Source of the DNA: Kribbella kalugense
GTDB lineage: Bacteria > Actinomycetota > Actinomycetes > Propionibacteriales > Kribbellaceae
Direction: 5' to 3'
NCBI RefSeq assembly: GCF_004365875.1
Contig: NZ_SODF01000003.1
Coordinates: forward strand, 977,763-1,041,762
DNA length: 64,000 bases
Position numbers and translations under genes: made by a program. The notes beneath the pieces were generated by a model. It saw only the letters and a list, made by a program, of their open reading frames with translations. It made no database searches and was not told the DNA's origin. Below are positions 1-11,869 of the stretch, piece by piece (position 1 is the stretch's first letter; each line of letters starts with the position of its first letter).

Positions 1-249
1 ACCGGCGACTCGCGCGTCTGGCAACAGGCGCGCGAGTTCGACCGCCCGATCGCGGGTCTCCACGTCGATCACGTAGTACCCGTCGATCAGCACGGGCTCG
101 GTGGTCCCGTCGGGCAGCCGGACGGACAGCTGTGGATCCGCGAGCAGCTCACCGCCGACCAGTTCACCGGCGTCGTAGGCAACTCGCTCGAACTCGTGGC
201 GCTGCAGGCGCGGCTCACCGTCACCCTGCAGGAGCAGTAAGAACTTCAT
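1..249 (-). CDS. YCII-related (DGPF-type) protein, C-terminus cut by window edge
   Basis: The reverse strand from ATG at 249 reads MKFLLLLQGDGEPRLQ and continues open to base 1, so the C-terminus lies outside. The start followed by a short alpha/beta fold with GYYVIDVETRDRAVELARLLP matches the YCII/DGPF family, small dimeric ferredoxin-like proteins of largely unknown function that are often ECF-sigma targets. AGAGGAG precedes the ATG. A promoter-like pair lies upstream (separate entry). Two more YCII genes are in this window at 33 and 35 kb. Family assignment is fairly secure; the function is unknown. Confidence 0.75.
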   Translation of the reverse strand, partial: MKFLLLLQGDGEPRLQRHEFERVAYDAGELVGGELLADPQLSVRLPDGTTEPVLIDGYYVIDVETRDRAVELARLLPDARVAG

Positions 250-272
250 CGGCGCACTCCTCTCACTCCTAC

Positions 273-299
273 GACGGAGTCGAGCGCGCTGTCTTGACA
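273..299 (-). promoter_or_regulatory. Possible ECF-type promoter of the YCII gene
   Basis: On the reverse strand TGTCAA (299 to 294) is followed after 17 bases by CGTC (276 to 273), about 24 bases before the ATG at 249. This resembles the ECF42 pattern (TGTCGA, then CGA/TC) with one mismatch. Read with a 7-base -35 it also resembles ECF41 (TGTCACA-N16-CGTC). Both sigma groups are encoded in this window, and the sequence alone does not decide between them. Confidence 0.35.
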
Positions 300-309
300 T
301 GATGACCCA

Positions 310-867
310 ATGTTCGTGCGCACCGAGCGGCTGACCCTGCGCCGCTTCGCTCCGGCCGATGCCGAGCGGTTCGCCGCCTACCGCTCCGATCCCGTGGTCG
401 CCAACTACCAGTCGTGGACCGCTCCGCTTCCGCTCGCCGAGGCCCAGCAGACGGTCGAGCGGTTCGCGCAGGATGATCCGGAGGCGCCCGGCTGGTTCCA
501 GTACGCCGTCGATCTGGACGGCGCCTTGATCGGTGACCTCGGCCTCAAGCTGCACGAGAACCTGATGCAGGCCGAGCTCGGCTTCACCCTCGCAGCGGAG
601 TACCAAGGCCATGGCTATGCGTCCGAGGCTGTGCGTGGTTTGCTCGAATATCTCTTCGTCGAGCGTGAGCTGCATCGGGTCTCGGCGGAGTGCGACGCCC
701 GCAACACCGCGTCGGCCCGGCTGCTCGAGCGCGTCGGCTTCACCCGCGAAGGTCTGCGGTTGTCCAACACCTGGTTCAAAGGCGAGTGGACCGACGACCT
801 GATCTTCGGCTTCCTCCGTGACGACTACCTCAACCGATCGCGGCCCACGCCCGCGCCGTCAGCTTGA
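310..867 (+). CDS. GNAT family N-acetyltransferase (RimJ/RimL type)
   Basis: A 185-residue protein starting MFVRTERLTLRRF, the usual opening of the RimJ/RimL acetyltransferase_3 branch. The acetyl-CoA loop is in the middle (LAAEYQGHGYASEAV), followed by HRVSAECDARNTASARLLERVGF, the typical beta5-alpha4 region. It should transfer acetyl from acetyl-CoA to an amine; the substrate is unknown. No good ribosome site precedes the ATG. Its last 38 bases overlap the 3' end of the convergent methyltransferase gene. Confidence 0.85.
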   Translation: MFVRTERLTLRRFAPADAERFAAYRSDPVVANYQSWTAPLPLAEAQQTVERFAQDDPEAPGWFQYAVDLDGALIGDLGLKLHENLMQAELGFTLAAEYQGHGYASEAVRGLLEYLFVERELHRVSAECDARNTASARLLERVGFTREGLRLSNTWFKGEWTDDLIFGFLRDDYLNRSRPTPAPSA

Positions 868-1591
868 TCGAACCGTCCGCCTCGATCGGCAACCGGGCGC
901 GCACCGCCTCCCGCAACTCGACCTGATCCGCCTCGGCCAGACTGCGCAGGTACGCCGGAGCAACGCCCTGCCCACCGAGGAACGGATTCCAGTAGTCGTC
1001 GAACGATTCGAACTGCGTCGGTACGACGATCTCGCGGATGCGGACCGTGCTGAACCCGGCCGCGGCGAACAGTTCGTCGAGCCCTTCCGGCGTACAGAAA
1101 GCGAACCGGCGACCCTCGTCCTGATCGCGGTCCTGCGGGCGGACCTCGGTCATCGCGTCGAAGAAGTACCGCATCAACTGCATGCCGCCGGCGTAGTCCC
1201 AGACGTAGATCGCAACAGTCGACCCGATCTCGCGCATCCGCCGCAGCGCCTCGACCCGCTCCGGGACGAAGTTGAGCACGAGTCCCGAGACCACCGCATC
1301 GAACGGGCCGTCGGGCAGCTCGGCCGCCGAACGTACGTCGAAGCTCACTCGCTCGTCGTGGATCGTCTGCCGGGCGTACTCGATGAAGCCGTCCGACGGA
1401 TCGACCCCGACCACGGCCGCCGGATCCGCCGTACGAAGGATCGTGCTGGTCAGTGCGCCGGTACCGCAGCCGACATCGAGCCAGCGCAACCCCGCCGGCT
1501 GCTCGAGCCAGTCGACGAACTCCGTGGCGACGAGCCGGCTCCAGCGGCCGACGTACGACTCGTAGATTCCCCCACTCGACCACTCACTCAC
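830..1591 (-). CDS. SAM-dependent methyltransferase (class I)
   Basis: A 253-residue class I methyltransferase. SAM-binding motif I is LDVGCGTGALT near residue 45, motif II is VVGVDPS, and post-I is FDAVVSGLVLNFVPE. GTG at 1591 is chosen because it overlaps the TGA of the upstream SDR gene as GTGA, the coupling used repeatedly in this window; a longer open frame upstream only shadows the SDR gene. It is co-transcribed with that SDR. The substrate is unknown. Confidence 0.85.
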   Translation of the reverse strand: MSEWSSGGIYESYVGRWSRLVATEFVDWLEQPAGLRWLDVGCGTGALTSTILRTADPAAVVGVDPSDGFIEYARQTIHDERVSFDVRSAAELPDGPFDAVVSGLVLNFVPERVEALRRMREIGSTVAIYVWDYAGGMQLMRYFFDAMTEVRPQDRDQDEGRRFAFCTPEGLDELFAAAGFSTVRIREIVVPTQFESFDDYWNPFLGGQGVAPAYLRSLAEADQVELREAVRARLPIEADGSIKLTARAWAAIG

Positions 1592-2520
1592 TTGGGCAGG
1601 ATAGACGGGAGCGACGCGCCCGTCAGGCCCTCGGCAACCGTCCAGAGGCGGGCGCTGGTCGCGGCGTCGAGAGCGGCCTTCGGCTGCTTGGCGACGGCGG
1701 TGGGACCGACGAGACCGAAGATTCCGGACGGGCCGTAGTAGCCGCCGGCCTCGGCGGTCGGGTCGGCGGCCGCGAACAGGAGAGGCTCGGCGCCGGTCTC
1801 GACGTCCTGCTTCGGGAGCGGGTTGAAGCGCATGCCCACTCGGTTGATGAGCGACGGCCGCTCCCGGCCGAGCGCGGCACCGGCGGACTGCAGGTTGGTG
1901 CGGGTGTAGCCGGGGTGCGCGGCGACGCTGAGCAGGCCCCAACCGCGGTCGGCGGAGAGCTTGGCCAGGTGGTTGCTCATCATCAGGTCGGCAAGCTTCG
2001 ACTGCGAGTACGCCGCCGTACGCCGGTACCGCCGCTCCCACTGGAGGTCGTCGAAGTGGATGGTGCCGAAGTTCGCGGCGCCACTGGCCATGGTTGCGAT
2101 CCGCGGTGCGGGAGCGGCGAGGACCAGCGGAAGCAGGCGCACGGTCAGCGCGAACGGGCCGAGGAAGTTCGATCCGAACTGCAGCTCGAAGCCGTCCTTG
2201 GTGGTGATGCGGGTCGGCGGGACCATCACGCCGGCGTTGTTCACCAGCAGGTCCAGGTGCGGCTCGTCGGCGCTGAGTTGCTCGGCGAACTCCTGGATCG
2301 AGGCCAGGTCGGCGAGGTCGACCCGGCGGATCTCGAGCTGCGCGTCGGGGTGCTCCGCCAGGATCTCGGCCTTCGCTGCCTCGCCTTTGGCCGGCGTCCG
2401 GACGGCCATCACAACCCGGGCGCCGGCGGCCGCGAGCCGCTTGGTGGCCTCCTTGCCGGTACCGCTGTTGGCGCCGGTGACGACGACGAGCTTGCCGGTC
2501 TGATCGGGTACGTCGTACAT
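1588..2520 (-). CDS. Short-chain dehydrogenase/reductase
   Basis: A 310-residue SDR resembling the retinol dehydrogenase/protochlorophyllide reductase branch. The nucleotide-binding motif TGANSGTGKEA is near residue 15, NNAGVM is present, and the catalytic YSQSK follows. ATG at 2520 is chosen because the protein then begins a few residues before the Rossmann fold. It is transcribed divergently from the TetR gene at 2612, and the gap holds three copies of one palindrome. Expression is therefore probably controlled by that repressor. The substrate cannot be read from sequence. Confidence 0.88.
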   Translation of the reverse strand: MYDVPDQTGKLVVVTGANSGTGKEATKRLAAAGARVVMAVRTPAKGEAAKAEILAEHPDAQLEIRRVDLADLASIQEFAEQLSADEPHLDLLVNNAGVMVPPTRITTKDGFELQFGSNFLGPFALTVRLLPLVLAAPAPRIATMASGAANFGTIHFDDLQWERRYRRTAAYSQSKLADLMMSNHLAKLSADRGWGLLSVAAHPGYTRTNLQSAGAALGRERPSLINRVGMRFNPLPKQDVETGAEPLLFAAADPTAEAGGYYGPSGIFGLVGPTAVAKQPKAALDAATSARLWTVAEGLTGASLPSILPK

Positions 2521-2535
2521 GGTCCACTCTCCATA

Positions 2536-2606
2536 AAAGACTGACGGTCTGTTATGGCTCGACGCTATCAGACCGTCGGTCCGATAACAACAGACCGATG
2601 GTCTGT
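2536..2606. promoter_or_regulatory. Three TetR operator copies between SDR and tetR
   Basis: Three related 17-bp dyads lie in the divergent promoter gap: 2536-2552 (AAAGACTGACGGTCTGT), 2568-2584 (TCAGACCGTCGGTCCGA) and 2590-2606 (ACAGACCGATGGTCTGT). The last has perfect 7-base arms around GAT. The shared core is CAGACCGNNGGTCTG. Position next to a TetR gene suggests that its product binds here and controls both directions. Start-to-start spacing is 32 and 22 bp. Confidence 0.75.
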
Positions 2607-2611
2607 AGAAT

Positions 2612-3286
2612 GTGAGCGTGACGACATTCAAGCGCGCCCGGAGCGCGGAGCAGCGGGCCGAGCGGCAGCGGGCGATCCTCGCGACGGCCGCCGCCATGCT
2701 GACCGAGATGCCGGTCGCGGATCTGAGCCTGAACGAGCTGAGCCGCCGGGTCGGTCTGGCGAAGTCGAACGTGCTGAACTACTTCGACTCCCGCGAGGCC
2801 GTCCTGCTCGAGCTGTCGAGCAGCGAACTCACGGCCTGGGTGAAGGACCTGGACGCCACGGTCGGCGATGCGCTACCGGAGCTGACGATCAGAGATCGGA
2901 CCGAGCAGTTGATCAGCGCCGTCGTCGGCACGCTGGCGGAGCGGCCGGTCCTCTGCGATCTGATCAGTGCGCAGGCAGGAGTCCTGGAGCGCAACATCTC
3001 GACCGAGACGGCGCTCGCCTTCAAACGGGCGGCGATGCAGAGCTTCGAGCAGATGATCGAGGCGGTCGTCGGCGTTCTGCCGGAGCTGGGGCGGGACGGA
3101 GCGGGCCAGTTCATCGCCACCGCGAGCCTGCTCGCGGGCGCGATCTGGTCCCACTCCCATCCCGTCCCGGCGATCCTCGCCGCCTACGAGGCCGACCCGG
3201 CCCTCGCCGCCATCCGGCTGGAGTTCGAGCCGGCCCTCACGGAAGCACTCCGCACCCTGCTGTACGGCGCACTCCCCCGCAGGTGA
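2612..3286 (+). CDS. TetR family transcriptional regulator
   Basis: A 224-residue regulator. The N-terminal helix-turn-helix is recognisable as LNELSRRVGLAKSNVLNYFDSREAVLLEL (about residues 32-60), followed by an all-helical ligand domain. GTG at 2612 gives the longest frame and GTG at 2618 is a possible alternative; neither has a clear ribosome site. It likely represses itself and the divergent SDR-methyltransferase pair through the three upstream dyads. The ligand is unknown. Confidence 0.88.
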   Translation: MSVTTFKRARSAEQRAERQRAILATAAAMLTEMPVADLSLNELSRRVGLAKSNVLNYFDSREAVLLELSSSELTAWVKDLDATVGDALPELTIRDRTEQLISAVVGTLAERPVLCDLISAQAGVLERNISTETALAFKRAAMQSFEQMIEAVVGVLPELGRDGAGQFIATASLLAGAIWSHSHPVPAILAAYEADPALAAIRLEFEPALTEALRTLLYGALPRR

Positions 3287-4138
3287 TCAGGGCAGGTAGT
3301 AGTTCGGGTTCGGCAGCTTGAAGGTGCGGTCGGCGAAACCGCCCTTGAGGTCGGAGAACTGGTCGCCGAAGTTCGCCACGATGTCGTAGCCGAGGGACTC
3401 GATGTGCGCCCGGGTGGCCGACTTGTAGTGGATCGTCGTACACGAACCGTTCGGGTCTGCCGCACAGGCCTGCTTCAGGTAGTCCGGGTAGTCGGCGACG
3501 GCCGGCTTGGTGAACAGGCCGTCCTCGCCGTTGCTCAGCCCGGTCGGCTTCGGGTAGCCGGCGTCGACGCCGATCCCGTCCGCGGTGAGGTTGCCCAGCG
3601 TCGCCTGCTCCTGCGCGGCACCCCGGCCGGTCAGGAAGAAGATCGCGTAGCCCTCACGCTCGGCGGTCTTCACCAGGTCGACCATGCCCGGTACGGCGGG
3701 GAATCGCTGGTTCAGCACGTAGTCCGCGTTGGTCGTCGGGTTGAACGCCCAATTGCTGAAGATCTCGTAGTTCCACGTCGCCAGCGAAGTGTCGTCGACG
3801 TCGAGCAGGATCGCCTTGGTCTTGCGCGTGTGGTGGGGCGCGGAGATGTAGCGCTTGCCCGCGACGGCGACCGAGCGGGCCTCCTTGGCGTAGTTGCTGT
3901 CGTCCGCGAACGTGCCGGTTCCGAGCGGGTCACCGTAGTAGTTGCGCAGCTGCTGACGCAGTACGTCGATGTTGGTGACCTGCTTCTCGCTGCGCGGCGT
4001 CGTGGTCTGAATCGCCGGCTGCGGCGAAGCGGCGCCGGCCGAGTACGCGACCCCGCCGACAACGGATGCCATCGCGACTGCGGCGACGCTGGTCAGAACT
4101 ACCCGGCGGGACGGCCGGCGCCAGGAACGGAATGCCAT
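3287..4138 (-). CDS. Secreted HAD-IIIB (class B-like) acid phosphatase
   Basis: A 283-residue protein with an N-terminal export signal (arginine-rich start with SRRVVLTS, then a hydrophobic stretch and AGAAS; Tat-like). HAD motif I is DVDDTSL, where the first Asp is the nucleophile. Motif II is in FFLTGRG and the acidic metal-binding motif is NFGDQFSDL. This order fits the HAD subfamily IIIB acid phosphatases that dephosphorylate phosphomonoesters outside the membrane. ATG at 4138 gives a normal signal peptide; an in-frame GTG lies two codons upstream. It is convergent with the TetR gene, with the stop codons abutting. Confidence 0.87.
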   Translation of the reverse strand: MAFRSWRRPSRRVVLTSVAAVAMASVVGGVAYSAGAASPQPAIQTTTPRSEKQVTNIDVLRQQLRNYYGDPLGTGTFADDSNYAKEARSVAVAGKRYISAPHHTRKTKAILLDVDDTSLATWNYEIFSNWAFNPTTNADYVLNQRFPAVPGMVDLVKTAEREGYAIFFLTGRGAAQEQATLGNLTADGIGVDAGYPKPTGLSNGEDGLFTKPAVADYPDYLKQACAADPNGSCTTIHYKSATRAHIESLGYDIVANFGDQFSDLKGGFADRTFKLPNPNYYLP

Positions 4139-4243
4139 GGTGACCTTCTTCGGAGAACGGGAATGCTTGCCGGAGCAACGTAACCCCAACCCCGTCGGAT
4201 CATCTGCGCGACAACCAGAAGTCCAGGGGAATCCTCCGTCCGT

Positions 4244-4720
4244 TCACACCGGCTTCACGTAACGATGGCAAGGAACCGGGACCGATCCGCCGTCCACCGC
4301 GGCCGGGTAGTCGAAGGCGCCGCCGTCGGTCCAGCCGCTGCGTTCGTAGAAGCGGCGCGCCCGCGCGTTGCCGGTCGCCACGGCGAGCCAGGCTTCGCTG
4401 TGCCCGTTGGCTTTCACCTGCTGCTCGGCTTCGGTGAGTAGCGTCCCGGCTACTCCCGATCCGCGGTGGTCGCCCGACACGTACACCTGCTCGACCTCGT
4501 CCCCCACCACCATCACGAAACCGGCGACCTCGTCCCCCACCAAGGCAACGGTCGTGTCCGCAACCCGTTGCGCAGCACGCGTCCCGAAGGATTCCTCGGT
4601 CCGGAACGCGACCAGTTCGTCCGGCACATGACCAAGATGCCCGTCGCGCCAACCGGCGTACCAGATCGCCGCTACGGCACCCGCATCCTCTGCCCGAGCT
4701 CGTCGCAGCTTCGCAGTCAT
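4244..4720 (-). CDS. GNAT family N-acetyltransferase
   Basis: A 158-residue GNAT protein. The acetyl-CoA loop is VYVSGDHRGSGVAGTLLTEAE, followed by WLAVATGNARARRFYERSGW. ATG at 4720 overlaps the TGA of the DoxX-like gene (ATGA) and begins directly at the GNAT fold. It is the last gene of the ECF41 operon; the target amine is unknown. Confidence 0.83.
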   Translation of the reverse strand: MTAKLRRARAEDAGAVAAIWYAGWRDGHLGHVPDELVAFRTEESFGTRAAQRVADTTVALVGDEVAGFVMVVGDEVEQVYVSGDHRGSGVAGTLLTEAEQQVKANGHSEAWLAVATGNARARRFYERSGWTDGGAFDYPAAVDGGSVPVPCHRYVKPV

Positions 4721-5076
4721 GCGGTCAGGGTAAGCACCAACGAGGCACAGGCCATACCCAGAAAGAAGACCGCGAGGAAGAACTGCGCGGTGAAGTCCGC
4801 GGCCCGGATATGCGTGTACAAAGCGCACACGAAGAACAGCACCAGCCCGATCGCGGCCGCGATGATCAACGAGGGCAGTTGCACAAGCAGTCCGGCGAGC
4901 AGTCCCACGGCACCCAGCGTCTTGAAGGTGCCGATCGGAAACGTCAGCCACGACTCCGGTACGGCGGCCTTCTTCATCCCGGGCAGGATCGCTTGCCAGT
5001 GCACGAGCGCCGCGACTCCGGAGAAGCCGTTGATCAGGATCGTGACCAGAACGACGGTGACAGCAGCGGTCGTCAT
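4717..5076 (-). CDS. DoxX-like four-helix membrane protein
   Basis: A 119-residue protein with four hydrophobic helices and the DoxX-like layout (TVVLVTILINGFSG, FKTLGAVGLLAGLL, and two C-terminal helices). The family is linked to respiratory or redox chemistry in the membrane, but this branch has no proven role. ATG at 5076 shares its A with the stop of the upstream gene (TGATG), which fixes the start. It is translated in the ECF41 operon between the NAD(P)-binding protein and the acetyltransferase. Confidence 0.8.
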   Translation of the reverse strand: MTTAAVTVVLVTILINGFSGVAALVHWQAILPGMKKAAVPESWLTFPIGTFKTLGAVGLLAGLLVQLPSLIIAAAIGLVLFFVCALYTHIRAADFTAQFFLAVFFLGMACASLVLTLTA

Positions 5077-5702
5077 CAGTACGCCGCCATCATCGTCTGC
5101 CGAACCGTCTCCGGCTGCTCCAGCGTTCGCAGCATGCAGTGCGCGGCATCGGCCCGCGAGAGCCGACTTGCCTTCGGCAACCATTCTCCGACGGCAACGC
5201 GGTACTTCGTGGTCAGCGGATCGTCGCTGAGCAACGGCACCCCGACCGATGTCCATTCCAATTCCGTCGTACGCAGCAACGCCTCCAGCTCGGCGACGTC
5301 TGCGTAGTGCCGGCGGAACACGATCCCGGCGAGACCGCTCAGCAGCCTCTCGCCTATCGACCGAGACGACGGCTGCGGCAGGCCGATGCCGGCCACGCTG
5401 ACGACTACGAGGCGCCGAGCCGTGGTCTCCTGCATCGCATCGACGATCGCCCGGGTTCCTTTGGACAAGATCCCGGCGTCGGCCCGGCGGCGCGGACCGA
5501 GACCGGAGAGTACGGCGTCCGCTCCGTCGACGGCCGCCCGCAGTACGGCTGGATCTGCCGTGAGCAAGTCTGCGCGAACGCCATGAATACCGAGTGCACT
5601 TGGATCGCGCACGACGGCGGTGACCTCGTGGCCGGCCGCGACGGCCTGGGTGAGGAGGTGGCGGCCGGTGCCACCGGTTGCGGCGAAGAGGGTGAGTTTC
5701 AC
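5076..5702 (-). CDS. NAD(P)H-binding epimerase/oxidoreductase of an ECF41 operon
   Basis: A 208-residue atypical SDR (NAD(P)-binding_10 type) with the Rossmann motif FAATGGTGRHLL at the N-terminus and VVVSVAGIG later. GTG at 5702 overlaps the sigma gene's TGA as GTGA. Genes for carboxymuconolactone decarboxylases, oxidoreductases or epimerases (COE) characteristically sit next to ECF41 sigma genes, and this protein fits that slot. The substrate is unknown. Confidence 0.82.
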   Translation of the reverse strand: MKLTLFAATGGTGRHLLTQAVAAGHEVTAVVRDPSALGIHGVRADLLTADPAVLRAAVDGADAVLSGLGPRRRADAGILSKGTRAIVDAMQETTARRLVVVSVAGIGLPQPSSRSIGERLLSGLAGIVFRRHYADVAELEALLRTTELEWTSVGVPLLSDDPLTTKYRVAVGEWLPKASRLSRADAAHCMLRTLEQPETVRQTMMAAY

Positions 5703-6562
5703 GGCGTGACCTCCAGCCGGGCGAGCTTTTCCGGGTTGGTCACGGCGTAGATCCCGCTGATCGCGTCGCCGTCCACGTCCAGTACGACGACCGCGAACGG
5801 AGTGTCGCCGGACAGCAACACGGCCGACGGATCGCCGTTGATCCAGCGGTACTGGACGTCCAGCGATTGCACCGGCCGACGGGTGGCGTCCCCGACGATC
5901 AAGCGGGCGATCTTGTCGCGACCCTGGACCGGGTGCAGACCGGCCGCGCGGGCCTTGCCGCCGCCGTCGGCCCACAGGGTGACGTCCGGTGCGAGCACTT
6001 CCATCAACGCATTCAGGTCACCACCGACGATCGCGTCGACGAACCGCTGCGTGACCTCCAACCGCACCTCCGGATCCGCGGCGAACCGGGGCCGACGGGC
6101 TTGCACGTGTTCGCGGGCCCGATGGGCGAGCTGCCGTACGGCGGCCGGCGTACGGTCGACCAGCTCCCCGATCTCCGGATGGGAGTAGCCGAACACGTCG
6201 TGCAGCACGAACACCGCCCGCTCCAACGGCGTCAGCGTCTCGAGTACGACGAGAACCGCGAGCGACACGGTCTCCGCCTGCTCGACCGGGTCGGCCGGCG
6301 TGATCACCGGCTCCGGCAACCAGGGTCCGACGTACTCCTCCTTGCGCCGGTTGATCGCCGTACGACGTGCCAGCGCCGCGTTGACCGCGATCCGGACCAG
6401 GTACGCGCGGGGATTCTCGATGCCGGACCGCCCGGACCAGGCCAGCCAGGTCTCCTGCACGACGTCTTCGGTATCGGCGACCGAGCCGAGGATGTTGTAG
6501 GCGATCGAGAACAGCAACTCCCGATGGCTCAGGAACACCTCGGTCGAGTTCATTTCACTCAT
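5699..6562 (-). CDS. ECF41-group RNA polymerase sigma factor
   Basis: A 287-residue extracytoplasmic-function sigma factor. Sigma-2 is near residues 10-75 (LLFSIAYNILGSVADTEDVVQETWLAW), sigma-4 follows (LTPLERAVFVLHDVFGYSHPEIGELV), and a SnoaL-like C-terminal domain completes it. The two hallmarks of ECF41 are visible: DGGGK and, near the end, NPEKL (usually NPDKL). In this group the C-terminal extension modulates activity and no separate anti-sigma factor is needed. The start is ATG 6562 or ATG 6553; AAAGGGGG lies 1 base before the first and about 10 before the second, so 6553 may be the true start. Confidence 0.9.
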   Translation of the reverse strand: MSEMNSTEVFLSHRELLFSIAYNILGSVADTEDVVQETWLAWSGRSGIENPRAYLVRIAVNAALARRTAINRRKEEYVGPWLPEPVITPADPVEQAETVSLAVLVVLETLTPLERAVFVLHDVFGYSHPEIGELVDRTPAAVRQLAHRAREHVQARRPRFAADPEVRLEVTQRFVDAIVGGDLNALMEVLAPDVTLWADGGGKARAAGLHPVQGRDKIARLIVGDATRRPVQSLDVQYRWINGDPSAVLLSGDTPFAVVVLDVDGDAISGIYAVTNPEKLARLEVTP

Positions 6563-6573
6563 GCCCCCTTTGA

Positions 6574-6598
6574 GTCGTTCCGGCCGGGAAGTGTGACA
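6574..6598 (-). promoter_or_regulatory. Possible ECF41 promoter before the sigma gene
   Basis: On the reverse strand TGTCACA, the exact ECF41 -35 element, occupies 6598-6592. CGAC at 6577-6574 is the nearest -10 candidate, but the spacer is 14 rather than about 16 bases. Autoregulation is plausible, and the short spacer is a caution. Confidence 0.35.
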
Positions 6599-7548
6599 TC
6601 TGAACCCACCACGCCCCTACGCTGACTTCCGTCCGGGCGCTCGTTGAGGGGACAGCACAATGGCCGGCGAACTGCTGCGACTCGGTACGGAGTACTTCTG
6701 GGCGACCTCGATCATCGAGGCCGTCGATCCGGTCGGTGGACACTACGCCGCCGAGCGCTGGAACGGACAGGTTCTGGTCACCGACGGCGAGCCCAGTCTG
6801 GCCCTCCAGGAAAACCTGATGAACTCCACCGACCGTCCGCTGATTCTGCCGCGGCGCCACCTCGAAACGGTGCGCGAGGCGATCGGCCGGCAGAACGGTG
6901 ACTTGCTCGGAAAGCCCGCGAGCCAGCTGCAGGATTTGGTCGAGGCAACCGGCTACGCGACCTCGCAGGCGGTGGAGTTGACCTGCGCGATCCCGGACCT
7001 GCAGGGCAACCCGGGATCCGGGCCGGAGACTCAGCTGAACTCCGACCTGGCCGACATCGTGACCCGGGATCAGCTCGCCATGGTCTGGCATGAGAGCGAC
7101 TCCGCCGAGCTCATGCCTGCCGGCGATCTTCCGTCGCCGGAGTTCTCCTGGCCGGGCCGAAGCGCGTCGACCGCCGCCACCCGTGAGCTCCTCACCGCAA
7201 TCGTCACGCAACAAGGCTGGGAGCCGACGCCCGCGAACATTTCCGCGACCGCCCACAGGCTCATCGCCGTACCGCCCGATCGTCGCTGGGCGGCGACGAC
7301 CGGCATGCTTCTCGGCGCCGACGAGCCAGGGCGGGCCGACTTGCGAGAGCTGGCCGGCGGCGAGCTACGCCGGGGCTTCGAGGCCGCGGTCCGGGAGCCT
7401 GAAACGGGTGCGGCGGCGCTGGCTGTCCGCGGCCTCCTCGCGGACCCTCAAGGGGCCGCGAGGAGGACGGCTATGGAAGCGCTCGACGCCGGACAGCATC
7501 TGTACGGCATCGATCCCGCCCTGGTTCCGGCCCGTGGCGCGGTCGCTG

Positions 7549-11166
<3,618 letters not shown>

Positions 11167-11192
11167 CTGCCAACCCCTCCAGAAAGACTCTC

Positions 11193-11267
11193 CGGAGGCG
11201 CCCTTGCAGTGATGCCCCAGGCCGAGCGTGGCGGGCCCGGGGCCCGTTGCAGCGCCTCTCGGCCTGG
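11193..11267 (-). promoter_or_regulatory. S-adenosylhomocysteine (SAH) riboswitch in the metH leader
   Basis: Reading the reverse strand, CCAGGCCGAG (11267-11258) pairs perfectly with CTCGGCCTGG (11226-11217), and GAGGCGC (11258-11252) pairs with GCGCCTC (11201-11195). Between and after them are GCTGCAACGG, GCCACGCTCGG and GCAAGGGCGCC. Order, spacing and conserved bases match the pseudoknotted SAH aptamer known before ahcY and metH genes (Rfam SAH_riboswitch). The metH ribosome site GGAGGGG begins about a dozen bases after the last pairing element. In this class SAH binding turns expression on. Confidence 0.87.
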
Positions 11268-11335
11268 ATGCTCCATGTTAGTGGCGTCACACCCAGCGCC
11301 AAGCGCCTTGTCCACATTCTAGGACGGTTGTTCAA

Positions 11336-11869
11336 TCAGTGGATGAGCTCCTGGATCGCCGGGGCATAGAGGGCGGCCACATTCTCGGGGTCGGCGGCGG
11401 CGATCGGACCGCTCTTGTCGATCGCCATCATGGCTCCGAGACCGAGGAGTTGCGCGGTGATCAGACTGGCGCGCAGCGCGGCGTCCGGGCCGGTCAACCG
11501 CGCGGCGAAGGCACGGGCCACCTGATCGCGGAAGTGCTCGCGGATCAGCGCGCGTTCGTCACCCTTGCCTGCCGCGAACACGACCCGGACGAGGAGGTCC
11601 TGGTCGTTTTCCCGGCGGTACTCGACCAGGGTGCGGACGGCATGCTCGCCGAGTCGCTCGTTCGGTGCGGCGAGCAACAACTGGGCCGCGTCGGTGAAGT
11701 CGGCGACCCGTTCGAACAGCGCTTCCTTGCCGCCGAAGTACTTCACGATCAGGGCGGCACTGACGCCGGCATCCGCAGCGACCCCGCGCAGCGTGACCGC
11801 GTCGTACGGCTCCCGTGCGAACGCCTTACGCGCCGCGCGGAGGATCGCCGTCCGCCCCGGATCGGTCAC
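11336..11869 (-). CDS. TetR family transcriptional regulator
   Basis: A 177-residue regulator. The helix-turn-helix is TLRGVAADAGVSAALIVKYFGGKEALFERV near residues 25-54. GTG at 11869 overlaps the TGA of the MFS gene as GTGA, so the two are translationally coupled. It most likely represses its own operon through the large palindrome before the MFS gene, a typical efflux control loop. The inducer is unknown. Confidence 0.88.
   Translation of the reverse strand: MTDPGRTAILRAARKAFAREPYDAVTLRGVAADAGVSAALIVKYFGGKEALFERVADFTDAAQLLLAAPNERLGEHAVRTLVEYRRENDQDLLVRVVFAAGKGDERALIREHFRDQVARAFAARLTGPDAALRASLITAQLLGLGAMMAIDKSGPIAAADPENVAALYAPAIQELIH

Noticed and set aside
1592..2527. N-terminal extension of the methyltransferase frame through the SDR gene
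   Set aside because: The extension is Arg-rich shadow coding; GTG 1591 with GTGA coupling gives a normal methyltransferase.
11308..11316. Perfect TTGTCCACA DnaA box upstream of metH
   Set aside because: A single 9-mer is expected by chance in 64 kb; no second box nearby.
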